Below, piece after piece: positions 1 to 5,163 of a stretch of 5,163 nucleotides of DNA. This stretch comes from Cyanobacteria bacterium UBA7694. Lineage in GTDB: Bacteria > Cyanobacteriota > Sericytochromatia > UBA7694. Each line of letters begins with the position of its first letter. Positions within the stretch are counted from its first letter, which is position 1. The stretch lies in contig DLGM01000404.1 of NCBI GenBank assembly GCA_002482705.1, forward strand, positions 1-5,163, in the 5' to 3' direction. Below the pieces are notes generated by a model that worked only from the letters and a program-made list of their open reading frames with translations, was not told the origin of the DNA and did no database searches. A program made the position numbers and the translations under genes.

Positions 1-396
1 CCACTTTTTTGGGGCAAGGTCAGTTATTATATCTGGTAAATTTATTGTTAATATATCTTGACCAGACATAAAAATTTGGGAATAGCGCCAAAGAGGTTCT
101 TGCACTCCCCTTATTTGAAAAGAGTCTGTGTTGAATACACCTGTAGTTTCTCGTAATGGTTTGTTTGACAATAATCCAGGGGAAATACCTAATGTAATTG
201 GATTTGAAGATTTTGGTTTGTTAAGAATACGCTGAGTCTTAGCTCGAACATCACTTTTACTATAGCCAAAGGAATCTGTCTCTGATGATTGGTGAACTTG
301 ATTTGTAGTCGGTAAAAACAGTGATGTATTCGTTTGGCAGGATAATAAGAATAACATCAAACATGTCAACTTAAAGAATAAGGAGTTGAATTTCAT
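1..396 (-). CDS. Partial putative lipoprotein of unknown function, cut by the left edge
   Basis: This reading frame starts at the ATG at 394-396 and stays open for 132 codons to the first base of the window, so its C-terminus is missing. The N-terminus is a lipoprotein signal peptide: Lys2 and Lys9, a Leu/Phe-rich core, then the lipobox LLSC with the acylated Cys at residue 20. The mature part begins QTNTSLFLPTTN, is rich in Ser, Thr, Asn and Lys, and has no motif I recognise. An AAGG ribosome site lies 7 bases before the start, and the start is only 9 bases after the stop of the propeller-like gene at 406, so it is almost surely the third gene of the same operon. Base composition is AT-rich like that gene and unlike the genes further right. 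That it is a real secreted lipoprotein is well supported; its function is not known. Confidence 0.8.
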   Translation of the reverse strand, partial: MKFNSLFFKLTCLMLFLLSCQTNTSLFLPTTNQVHQSSETDSFGYSKSDVRAKTQRILNKPKSSNPITLGISPGLLSNKPLRETTGVFNTDSFQIRGVQEPLWRYSQIFMSGQDILTINLPDIITDLAPKKW

Positions 397-405
397 GTGC
401 TTACC

Positions 406-1404
406 TTAATGCAAAATTTGTGAAGGAATGTATTGAGGATCACCTTTGGGTAGATCTCTTTTAATATCAAGTATTAAACGGGATTGTGCACCATTAGGCT
501 TTGATACTATGAATTTTTTATTTGATTCATAGGCAACCCATAACTTATCTGTGGATAAAATTCCAACTTGTTGAAAATCAGGTTGAGCTTTATAAATGCG
601 CTTAGAAAGCTGATAACTAACTGATTTGATATGTCTTAAGTTTTCATCCATCAATGAGAACAAAACTTCATCTTCAGTAAGCCAAGCTCGAAATCGCAAA
701 GATCCTTCAGAGTAAGCTGGCAACATTTCTAAATCGGTGATTTTTGCTGTTTCAGGGTCCAACTTCCCAATAACATGCTGTTCTTTTTTCTCAGATACTA
801 TACTTTCAAATTGCATATAATTAGATAAGTAGATATTGTTGTTTTTGTTTACATTGACAAATTTAATGTCGAGTATTAAATTTGGAATGTTGAACTCAAG
901 GAAAGATTCATCCTCAAGTTTGTATCTACCCCACTCACTCTTAATATTTGGATACTCTCCAATAGTGCGGTGGGCAAATATGTATTTAAAATCATTGTCA
1001 TATTGAGCATAACCATTGATACTTGACTTTTGGGTATCGATTAACTGTATGACTTGCTCTTTTTGAATTGAAAATAAACCAGGCTTATCTCCATACACAG
1101 CAATTACAGAATCATTCCTCGTATCTAAATCAAGTATTTCTGGAGCATATCCTTCAGATTCATGAAAGTACTCATATTTACTATTATTCACATCTACTTT
1201 GACAATATAAGCGCTTCCATTTTTATCTTTTCTGTAATTAGAGTATAAGGCATAGATAAAAGAATCATCATGACTCCAAAAGTATTCTTTGAAGTTTTGA
1301 ACATACAATGGCTCCTCATCTGGAGGATTATGGCAAGCAGTCATGATATTTGCTAAAATGATTAGATTGAGCCAAAACATCAAGTGTGAAGTATATCTAC
1401 TCAT
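406..1404 (-). CDS. Putative lipoprotein with a beta-propeller-like (TolB/WD40-like) body
   Basis: The 332-residue product begins with a lipoprotein signal peptide: Arg3, a hydrophobic stretch at 8-21 and the lipobox MTAC with Cys24. The mature chain has no clear catalytic motif. It contains short segments that resemble the PD40/TolB blade pattern: FWSHDDSFIYALYSN near residues 42-56 (compare WSPDGKKIAF), and LSTDKLWVAYESN followed by IVSKPNGAQSRLIL near the C-terminus (compare SPDGKWIAY...NADGS...RL). From this I infer a degenerate beta-propeller, used in known families for protein binding rather than catalysis. The start overlaps the stop of the upstream gene as ATGA (1401-1404), with GGAG 8 bases before it, so translation is probably coupled. 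The gene is strikingly AT-rich (about 33% GC in a sampled row) next to its upstream neighbour. Being a lipoprotein is likely; the propeller fold is a moderate inference. Confidence 0.85.
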   Translation of the reverse strand: MSRYTSHLMFWLNLIILANIMTACHNPPDEEPLYVQNFKEYFWSHDDSFIYALYSNYRKDKNGSAYIVKVDVNNSKYEYFHESEGYAPEILDLDTRNDSVIAVYGDKPGLFSIQKEQVIQLIDTQKSSINGYAQYDNDFKYIFAHRTIGEYPNIKSEWGRYKLEDESFLEFNIPNLILDIKFVNVNKNNNIYLSNYMQFESIVSEKKEQHVIGKLDPETAKITDLEMLPAYSEGSLRFRAWLTEDEVLFSLMDENLRHIKSVSYQLSKRIYKAQPDFQQVGILSTDKLWVAYESNKKFIVSKPNGAQSRLILDIKRDLPKGDPQYIPSQILH

Positions 1405-2072
1405 GGTGAAATCTCCAATGATAAATGGGTAAGTCCAAAAGGGGACTGATAGGCTAGCTGATAATTACCAGCAGTCAGGTTGGGCGGAAGTTCGGCCCAG
1501 CATACAGCAGTGCCATCGTTAGTTACTTCAACCTGTTGAATCGGAAGAATGGTTCCATCCAAGGACAGTTGCTGCCAACCTGGTTGCAACAAAAAATGAC
1601 GTCCCTCCACCCGCAAAAGAGGTGGTTGTATTCCTTCAGCAGGCATAATAATAGCTGTACTCAACACTGGAATCAAAGTGGCACGTGGAATATTGGGTTT
1701 CCCAAGCATTACCGACACTTGCTGACTAGCGGCTCCAGACACAAGTGTCAGGGTATGTAGTCCCTGCAAATACAAATCGGGAAGGTAATATTGCGGCAAC
1801 AACAACTCCAACCGCTGAGAAGTCACCGTCACCGCTTCTAGCAGTAAGACTCCATTCAACAGTGCCCGCACAGGGGGGGTATCCCCGGCAAAAGTTTGAT
1901 GCAACAACCCAGGCTCAAAGGTAAAGCGCATCGCGGGTTCACTAAAGAGGAGATCGGTGTCAAAGTTCCCGATCACGCTTAAACGGATGGGATTCGGATC
2001 GGAATAAGTGGGCTGAATAGCCGCTGGGGCATTCTCCCCCATCACACTCTTCCCCGTATCCGTCAATACCAC
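1401..2072 (-). CDS. C-terminal part of a frameshifted IPT/TIG-like lipoprotein
   Basis: This frame encodes 223 residues from a GTG at 2072, but the GTG has no ribosome site and the frame is open further upstream to 2138. That extra stretch reads STPQPTPTPRFYIRD, a natural linker into the domain, so the GTG is probably not a true start. The protein appears to be the continuation of the lipoprotein that starts at 2413, reached by a -1 shift or one missing base. It holds two repeats resembling IPT/TIG (immunoglobulin-like) domains, about residues 28-125 and 131-222. The second is the clearer: IPVLSTAIIMPAEG, then LLRVEGRHF, then a Pro-Pro-Asn-Leu-x-Ala-Gly-x-Tyr segment and a closing SPFGLTHLSLEI strand. 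Such domains serve in adhesion or surface binding. The stop overlaps the start of the propeller-like lipoprotein by four bases. The domain call is moderate; the frameshift is well supported by sequence logic. Confidence 0.75.
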   Translation of the reverse strand: MVLTDTGKSVMGENAPAAIQPTYSDPNPIRLSVIGNFDTDLLFSEPAMRFTFEPGLLHQTFAGDTPPVRALLNGVLLLEAVTVTSQRLELLLPQYYLPDLYLQGLHTLTLVSGAASQQVSVMLGKPNIPRATLIPVLSTAIIMPAEGIQPPLLRVEGRHFLLQPGWQQLSLDGTILPIQQVEVTNDGTAVCWAELPPNLTAGNYQLAYQSPFGLTHLSLEISP

Positions 2073-2413
2073 ATCCCGGATATAGAAGCGGGGTGTAGGC
2101 GTGGGCTGGGGCGTAGAGCCCCTCCACCACCCCCATTGCTAAACCCAGGCAGCACCCCTGAAGAAGGCAACACATTCGGCAGAGGTTGAGAAAAGATCGG
2201 CCCCGAAACGGCAGGCGTCGGCAATGCCCCCTGTTGAGGAAGCAACCCTAGCACAATGGGAGACACGGGCGGGGAAGAAATCACGCCGGGGGCCTCGTCC
2301 GCAGGGGTACTGGGAGCTGAAATATGGGGACTAGCAAGAGAAACGGGAACACGTAACGGTGGAGTCTGGGTACAAGCTGACAACAATAACAAAAATAGAC
2401 AACAACGCATCAT
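2063..2413 (-). CDS. N-terminal part of the frameshifted IPT/TIG-like lipoprotein (signal peptide and linker)
   Basis: The start is the ATG at 2411-2413: AGGAG lies 8 bases upstream and the product opens with MMRCCLFLLLLSAC, a short lipoprotein signal peptide with the lipobox LSAC and Cys14. A TTG at 2434 lies upstream of the ribosome site and is a poorer choice. After the Cys comes a flexible linker of about 80 residues rich in Pro, Ser, Ala, Leu and Gly, ending in a five-Gly run. Beyond 2119 this frame reads GALRPSPRLHPASISGMWY and stops at 2063, with no domain of its own, while the -1 frame gives a Pro/Thr linker and then the IPT-like domains. I therefore read this as the front of one roughly 335-residue protein, anchored in a membrane by its lipid and displaying the IPT-like domains. 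It would be the first gene of the operon that continues to 1404 and 396. Confidence 0.75.
   Translation of the reverse strand: MMRCCLFLLLLSACTQTPPLRVPVSLASPHISAPSTPADEAPGVISSPPVSPIVLGLLPQQGALPTPAVSGPIFSQPLPNVLPSSGVLPGFSNGGGGGALRPSPRLHPASISGMWY
2119..2138 (-). other. Frameshift point joining the two halves of the IPT-like lipoprotein
   Basis: On the minus strand this segment carries a G5 run (2130-2134) and a G4 run (2119-2122) separated by T, GG and A. The -1 frame is closed by TAG at 2139-2141 and open after it, and the linker text makes sense in that frame from about 2120 on. One extra G in either run would join the two frames. I see no classical X-XXY-YYZ slippery heptamer, so a sequencing or assembly indel, or a real loss-of-function deletion, is more likely than programmed frameshifting. 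Confidence 0.7.
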
Positions 2414-2452
2414 GGATGGCACTCCTAGAATCAAGAATGCCCCTACTACATA

Positions 2453-2469
2453 TCTAATTCTAGATTAGA
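2453..2469. repeat. Inverted repeat TCTAAT-N5-ATTAGA over the operon's -10 box
   Basis: The arms TCTAAT (2453-2458) and ATTAGA (2464-2469) are perfect inverse copies around TTCTA-like centre bases. The repeat covers the proposed -10 box at 2457-2462. A protein dimer bound here would block the promoter, so an operator is possible. In AT-rich DNA a six-base arm can also arise by chance. Confidence 0.35.
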
Positions 2470-2485
2470 AAATGCAGAAAATCAA
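2457..2485 (-). promoter_or_regulatory. Sigma70-like promoter of the three-lipoprotein operon
   Basis: On the minus strand the -35 box TTGATT (2480-2485) and the -10 box TAGAAT (2457-2462, five of six consensus bases) are 17 bases apart. Transcription would begin near 2450, giving a leader of about 37 bases with AGGAG before the ATG at 2413. The surrounding stretch is AT-rich. The -10 box is embedded in an inverted repeat, which could be an operator. No experiment supports it; the match and position are good. Confidence 0.6.
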
Positions 2486-2540
2486 TTCAATGATAGACAA
2501 AAAACGATGATCTTTGTCATTAGTTAGAGTAAAACAACAG

Positions 2541-2557
2541 ATCTAGTATCTAGATAC
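2541..2557. repeat. Overlapping palindromes in the transglycosylase-to-operon gap
   Basis: Two symmetric readings overlap: the perfect 12-base palindrome GTATCTAGATAC (2546-2557), and the arms ATCTAG / CTAGAT around TAT (2541-2555). On the minus strand the latter would be a 6-bp, AT-rich hairpin followed by CTGTTGTTTT, which is a weak candidate for the terminator of the transglycosylase gene ending at 2592. It lies about 60 bases upstream of the operon's -35 box, so a distal protein-binding site is the other option. Confidence 0.35.
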
Positions 2558-2591
2558 GATAACTTGAATACAATATCCAAGAAATAGAACT

Positions 2592-3239
2592 TTAGATCAT
2601 CCCTTTTTCGCGCAGGTATTTGCTGTAATTTTGGGTATGACGTAGGACAGCGGGCACATAATTGCGGGTTTCAGCGGGCAGGCTGTATTTAATATCATCA
2701 AAGGTAACTTTGTGACGGGGTTTACCCGTTTTCTCGCTGACGCGCTTCACCGCCGCCGAAACCCGTCCAATGCCGCCATTATAAGAGGCCAGAGCCAACT
2801 GCCAGCGCTGGGCTTCTGGGAAGCCCTTGAGCTGATCGTAGAGCGAACGCAAATACCAAGTGCCACCGGCAATATTTTGCTGCGGGTTAAAAGCGGAAGA
2901 CACCTTGACCGGGCTGCGATGATTAATATGATGCACCGTCGAAGGCATCAACTGCATCAACCCTTGAGCCCCCGCATGGCTGACCGCCGTCACGTTAAAA
3001 GCCGACTCTTGGGTAATGACCCCCAGCACCAGCGGTAGCTCAACCTTAAAGCGCTTGGCATGGGCACGCGCCAAAATGACCGAGCTTTCTTTGTTGATCA
3101 CGCGGGCCGCCATTTTGCGGTTGTAGTACTGGCTGGCTTTGCCCATGGCAGAATCCATGCCCGGTACATTCGGGATTTCCAATTCACAGGCCGTTAACAA
3201 CAGAGAAGCCACCAACAGCCAGAGATAGGTCTTTTTCAT
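2592..3239 (-). CDS. Lipoprotein lytic transglycosylase, SLT (GH23-like) family
   Basis: Lytic transglycosylases cut the MurNAc-GlcNAc bond of peptidoglycan, forming 1,6-anhydroMurNAc ends. Residue numbers here count from a GTG at 3242; I prefer the ATG at 3239 (one residue less), because AAGGA lies 8 bases before it. The signal peptide ends in the lipobox LTAC (Cys19), so the enzyme should be membrane-anchored in the periplasm. The SLT motifs follow in order: catalytic Glu79 in QESAFN, GLMQLMPST at 94-102, the NIAGGTWYLRSL segment at 123-134, ALASYNGG at 150-157, and the late ETRNYVPAV segment at 191-199. At about 215 residues it is a minimal enzyme, with only a short 50-residue spacer between anchor and domain, much smaller than Slt70. 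It has its own likely promoter and follows mobA by about 100 bases. Enzyme class is firm; assignment to a named Mlt subtype is not possible. Confidence 0.95.
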   Translation of the reverse strand: MKKTYLWLLVASLLLTACELEIPNVPGMDSAMGKASQYYNRKMAARVINKESSVILARAHAKRFKVELPLVLGVITQESAFNVTAVSHAGAQGLMQLMPSTVHHINHRSPVKVSSAFNPQQNIAGGTWYLRSLYDQLKGFPEAQRWQLALASYNGGIGRVSAAVKRVSEKTGKPRHKVTFDDIKYSLPAETRNYVPAVLRHTQNYSKYLREKGMI

Positions 3240-3279
3240 CACATCAGTCCTTATCGGGATAGGCCCAAAGCCTTGGGGT

Positions 3280-3288
3280 ATTGTAACA
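3280..3288 (-). promoter_or_regulatory. Candidate extended -10 promoter of the lytic transglycosylase gene
   Basis: The minus strand reads TGTTACAAT here: a TACAAT -10 box (3280-3285, five of six consensus bases) preceded by the TGn extension. No convincing -35 box sits 16-18 bases upstream, as expected where the extension compensates. The start of transcription would be near 3273, giving a leader of about 34 bases that contains a small CCCAA/TTGGG stem and the AAGGA ribosome site. Confidence 0.4.
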
Positions 3289-3341
3289 TGGGTGGGCGAA
3301 GAGATCCCTCAAATCCTGGCCGAAGGAGGGGTATAAGCAGC

Positions 3342-3986
3342 TCAAAACCTTAGTTTTCTGGGATCGGGGCCGTCTCTCTGTTCTTTGAGACGCTTGTGCC
3401 CACCGAGAGGTTCCCCCTGGCTGGCCTCAAACCGCGCCAAGTCGTGGGGCGTGTTGATCGGATGAACACAGCGAGCAAACTGCGAACCCTCAATCGCCTG
3501 TGCCCCAACGGCTTCCAACAGACGCCACAGTGCGCCCTCTCCGCGCTGCAATCGCGCTGCGACTTGTGGCAAAAGGGCCGTGTGATACAGCGCCCACAAG
3601 GGATGCCAATGCTGGGTATAAAAAGCCAGGGCCAACGCTTCACGTGGAGCCTCTAAAAGGGGCTCCAACAGGCTGGGCGTCAACCCCAAGACATCACAGC
3701 TCCCCACCAGGATATAACCCGGTGGCGCATCTGCCAAAGCGGTAGCGAGGCCGCCCATTGGGCCCGCTCCAGGGGTCTGATCAACCAGCGTAGAAAACCC
3801 CAAATCTGCATATTTATCAGCCTGATCGGCAATCACCGTCAAAGAAACAGCCCAAGGCTCAGCCGCCGCAGCCCCATGGCATAAAAGGGGTTGCTGTTGA
3901 TACAGAGCCCGGGCCTTGTCACTGCCAAAACGGGAAGCGCGCCCTCCGGCCAGGATATACACTGGCAACAAAGGGCGCACCTTCAT
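3342..3986 (-). CDS. mobA: Molybdenum cofactor guanylyltransferase (MobA family)
   Basis: MobA joins GMP from GTP to molybdopterin-bound molybdenum to give the guanine dinucleotide form of the cofactor, in the cytoplasm. The 214-residue protein shows the family's landmarks: the nucleotide-binding signature LAGGRASRFGSDKA at 12-25, the Gly-rich PGAGPMGGLATAL at 72-84, the metal-binding Asp98 in SCDVLG, HPLWALYH at 128-135, and INTPHDLARF at 177-186. Asp98 is followed by VLGL, where many relatives have a Pro two residues after it. The C-terminus carries about 28 extra charged residues (187-214) beyond the usual end; E. coli MobA has 194. The ATG lies 2 bases after the stop of the upstream lipoprotein and has no good ribosome site, so translation is probably coupled to that gene. 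No other cofactor gene or molybdoenzyme is in the window. A related nucleotidyltransferase with another substrate cannot be wholly ruled out. Confidence 0.9.
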   Translation of the reverse strand: MKVRPLLPVYILAGGRASRFGSDKARALYQQQPLLCHGAAAAEPWAVSLTVIADQADKYADLGFSTLVDQTPGAGPMGGLATALADAPPGYILVGSCDVLGLTPSLLEPLLEAPREALALAFYTQHWHPLWALYHTALLPQVAARLQRGEGALWRLLEAVGAQAIEGSQFARCVHPINTPHDLARFEASQGEPLGGHKRLKEQRDGPDPRKLRF

Positions 3987-3988
3987 CT

Positions 3989-4918
3989 TTAGCCGCTAAA
4001 GCTCTTGAGTTCGAGGGTCACGCCCACATCGATACTGCCGGATGCACCACCGCCCGACACAGCCGTGCTCGACTTGGTCTCTTGTTTGACCATACCCACG
4101 CCGTCGGCAATCCAAGTGGTAATATCCTGCTTGATGTTCGCCGTAGCCCCTTGTTGGGTCGAGGTCACATTCATCACCCCGGTAATTTTGTCGGCCGTGT
4201 AGCCCCCTCCGGCAACCGTCACAGATTCGGAGGTGACATTGCGATTCCATTCGAGGGTACCTTCAGTGCCCGCACTTTGGGTCATCTCAGAAAATAATTT
4301 GCTCTTTTCATTGATAGGGAAGGTTTGTTCTTGGGGTTTCATGGCACTGCCACCACCGGGCAACTGCGAGCTCATATTCACAGAAGTGCGGACCGTGACC
4401 ATATTGCCATCGACCTTGACCACTTCCATAGTGAACTCACCCAATTCGCTGCTGCCAGATCCTGAAGCAGAGCCCGAACCAGAACCACTGCCTAAACCAG
4501 GAATGTTCAGCCCAGGGATATTGATATTGCCAAACTGTGTGGTGCCAAAACCAGGGATATTAATGCCCCCGAGATTAAGAGCGGGCATTTTCATGCTGTA
4601 AACCCATTTGCGCCCGGCCCGGTACTCAACATTGTATTTATTAAAGATGTCTTGATTGGTAACCACCAGCTTGCCAGTGGCGGACACGGTTGTGGGTGTT
4701 GTGCTCGCGGGGGTGTTAGAGGGGGTCGTGCTTGCAGGGCTGGTGGGGGTGGGGCCCGCGGGGTTCGGAGTAGCGCTGGGAGAGGCACTGGGGGACGCCG
4801 AGGGCGTCACGTTCGGCATATTGGGCAGATTGCTGCCAGTGGTGTTATTGGTGTTAGTGCCAAAACAACCGGTCAGCATCAAAACTGTCGCAGAGGCAGC
4901 AAATACAATCTTTTTCAT
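3989..4918 (-). CDS. Putative lipoprotein with Ser/Thr/Pro linker and Gly-rich repeat insert, function unknown
   Basis: The 309-residue product begins MKKIVFAASATVLMLTGC, a clear lipoprotein signal peptide with Cys18. Residues 19-82 form a Thr/Pro/Ser/Asn-rich linker. A folded part begins near 84: LVVTNQDIF, then YRAGRKWVYSM at 99-109, a Gly-Arg-Lys-Trp-x-Tyr pattern like the start of several 'GxxWxY' secreted beta proteins. It is then interrupted by a low-complexity insert at 115-157 and resumes with alternating strands (EFTMEVVKVDGNMVTVRTSV and later TWIADGVGMVKQETKSS) up to the end. The late W-I-A-D-G-V-G-M-V segment is typical of beta-sandwich lipoproteins in which this motif closes the fold. 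AGGAG lies 11 bases before the ATG, a little far but with no better start. It is the first gene of the unit with mobA. A link to molybdenum metabolism is not shown. Secretion is confident; the fold is a guess. Confidence 0.85.
   Translation of the reverse strand: MKKIVFAASATVLMLTGCFGTNTNNTTGSNLPNMPNVTPSASPSASPSATPNPAGPTPTSPASTTPSNTPASTTPTTVSATGKLVVTNQDIFNKYNVEYRAGRKWVYSMKMPALNLGGINIPGFGTTQFGNINIPGLNIPGLGSGSGSGSASGSGSSELGEFTMEVVKVDGNMVTVRTSVNMSSQLPGGGSAMKPQEQTFPINEKSKLFSEMTQSAGTEGTLEWNRNVTSESVTVAGGGYTADKITGVMNVTSTQQGATANIKQDITTWIADGVGMVKQETKSSTAVSGGGASGSIDVGVTLELKSFSG
4448..4576 (-). repeat. Low-complexity insert: NIPG-type repeats then a Ser-Gly tract
   Basis: Codons here give residues 115-157 of the lipoprotein. 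The first part repeats the unit [I/N]-N-I-P-G-[F/L]: INIPGFG, INIPGL, NIPGLG. The second is a run of Ser-Gly dipeptides ending SGSGSS. The codons differ between copies (for example ATA, ATC and ATT for Ile), so the repetition is kept at the protein level rather than as fresh DNA duplication. The insert falls inside the folded domain, between strands. Confidence 0.7.
4673..4864 (-). repeat. Thr/Ser/Pro-rich linker behind the lipid anchor
   Basis: Residues 19-82 are made of short imperfect repeats, including SPSASPSASPSATP and later PASTTPSNTPASTTPTT. They would form an extended, flexible tether between the acylated Cys18 and the folded part. The pattern resembles the linker of the neighbouring IPT-like lipoprotein only in composition, not in sequence. 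Confidence 0.7.
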
Positions 4919-4954
4919 GGACTAAGAAACTCCTAGGGGATAAATTGCACTGAA

Positions 4955-4983
4955 ATTCTAGCATGAGCGCCCAAAATACCCAA
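4955..4983 (-). promoter_or_regulatory. Sigma70-like promoter of the lipoprotein-mobA unit
   Basis: On the minus strand the -10 box TAGAAT (4955-4960) is preceded by TGC, an extended -10, and lies 17 bases from a weak -35 box TTGGGT (4978-4983). Transcription would start near 4948, about 30 bases before the ATG at 4918. The -10 hexamer is identical to that proposed for the three-lipoprotein operon. Confidence 0.55.
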
Positions 4984-5163
4984 GCCAAAACGGGGGAGGA
5001 AAATAGAGTGTGCAAGTCCCATCTTTGAAGTCTGAGCAATATGTTTAGACGCTAGTTGTTCACGACGAACCCGACACCCCAGAAGTTCCTTGCTCCCCTT
5101 GCCGACATACGACCTCGGTCACAGACGTGCTCAAAAAAGTTAACTTTCGCAATTGCCGCATCA
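4984..5163. other. Right-end stretch without a supportable gene
   Basis: No start codon with a ribosome site and no recognised RNA fold were found. Short open frames run off the right edge on both strands: one on the minus strand from 5162 down to TAG at 5052, one from an ATG at 5161 to TGA at 5060, and one on the plus strand open from 5049. They overlap each other and codon use does not separate them. A perfect 12-base palindrome, AAAGTTAACTTT, lies at 5136-5147, with GCAATTGC just beyond at 5149-5156. The stretch may contain the tail of a gene that lies outside the window. Confidence 0.4.

Noticed and set aside
1960..2175. Minus-strand frame of 71 codons across the frameshift point
   Set aside because: It is the third frame, Cys- and Gly-rich without domain, with no ribosome site; the other two frames give a coherent lipoprotein.
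2499..2520. Possible intrinsic terminator (ATGA/TCAT stem with a T6 run) on the minus strand
   Set aside because: The stem has only four, mostly A-T, pairs; too weak to call.
2712..3038. Plus-strand frame of 108 codons opposite the lytic transglycosylase
   Set aside because: It is antisense to the SLT catalytic motifs, which are unambiguous on the minus strand.
3300..3341. CCCTC/GAGGG inverted pair after mobA
   Set aside because: The arms are far apart, the inner part does not pair well and no T run follows, so it is not a convincing terminator.
4233..4601. Plus-strand frame of 122 codons opposite the low-complexity lipoprotein
   Set aside because: Its Pro-Glu repeats are the antisense of the Ser-Gly tract; it has no ribosome site or known motif.
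4448..4864. CRISPR-like or tandem DNA repeat array
   Set aside because: The repetition is in the protein (Ser-Gly, NIPG, Thr-Pro) with varied codons and no regular spacer length.
5060..5161. Short minus-strand frame from an ATG at 5161 (33 residues), and the overlapping frame from 5162 to 5052
   Set aside because: Both reach the edge or nearly so, overlap each other and a plus-strand open frame, and have no homology I recognise; none can be chosen.

Overview
The window holds a run of genes that all lie on the minus strand and read from right to left. Five separate N-termini can be seen. Four of them (at 4918, 3239, 2413 and 1404), plus a fifth gene cut by the left edge (start at 396), would bear lipoprotein signal peptides ending in a lipobox Cys. 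The only clear cytoplasmic protein is a MobA-type molybdopterin guanylyltransferase. Many lipoproteins and a lytic transglycosylase suit a bacterium with an outer membrane. The Ser/Thr/Pro-rich linkers behind the lipid anchors and the mid-range GC would fit a non-photosynthetic cyanobacterial relative such as the Vampirovibrionia (Melainabacteria), but that is a guess; nothing in the window fixes the taxonomy.

Layout, in the direction of transcription: (1) 5163-4984, no gene I can support, with a 12-bp palindrome at 5136-5147. (2) A promoter at 4955-4983, then a low-complexity lipoprotein (4918-3989) of unknown function, whose stop lies 2 bases before the start of mobA (3986-3342). (3) An extended -10 promoter near 3280-3288 and a small lipoprotein lytic transglycosylase (3239-2592). 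(4) An AT-rich intergenic stretch (2591-2414) with short palindromes and a good sigma70-like promoter (2457-2485). (5) A three-gene lipoprotein operon: an IPT/TIG-like lipoprotein (2413-1401) split by an apparent one-base frameshift in G-rich sequence near 2119-2138, a beta-propeller-like lipoprotein (1404-406, overlapping by ATGA) and a further lipoprotein (396 to beyond the left edge).

The third block is the part worth attention. Three adjacent secreted, lipid-anchored proteins with adhesion- or propeller-like folds would plausibly sit together at the cell surface or in the periplasm. The base composition drops from about half GC to about one third GC precisely at the 1401-1404 gene overlap, so the last two genes look as if they had a different history from the first. 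The first gene cannot be translated as one chain without a -1 frameshift or one missing base. No mobile element, CRISPR array, tRNA or rRNA was recognised.
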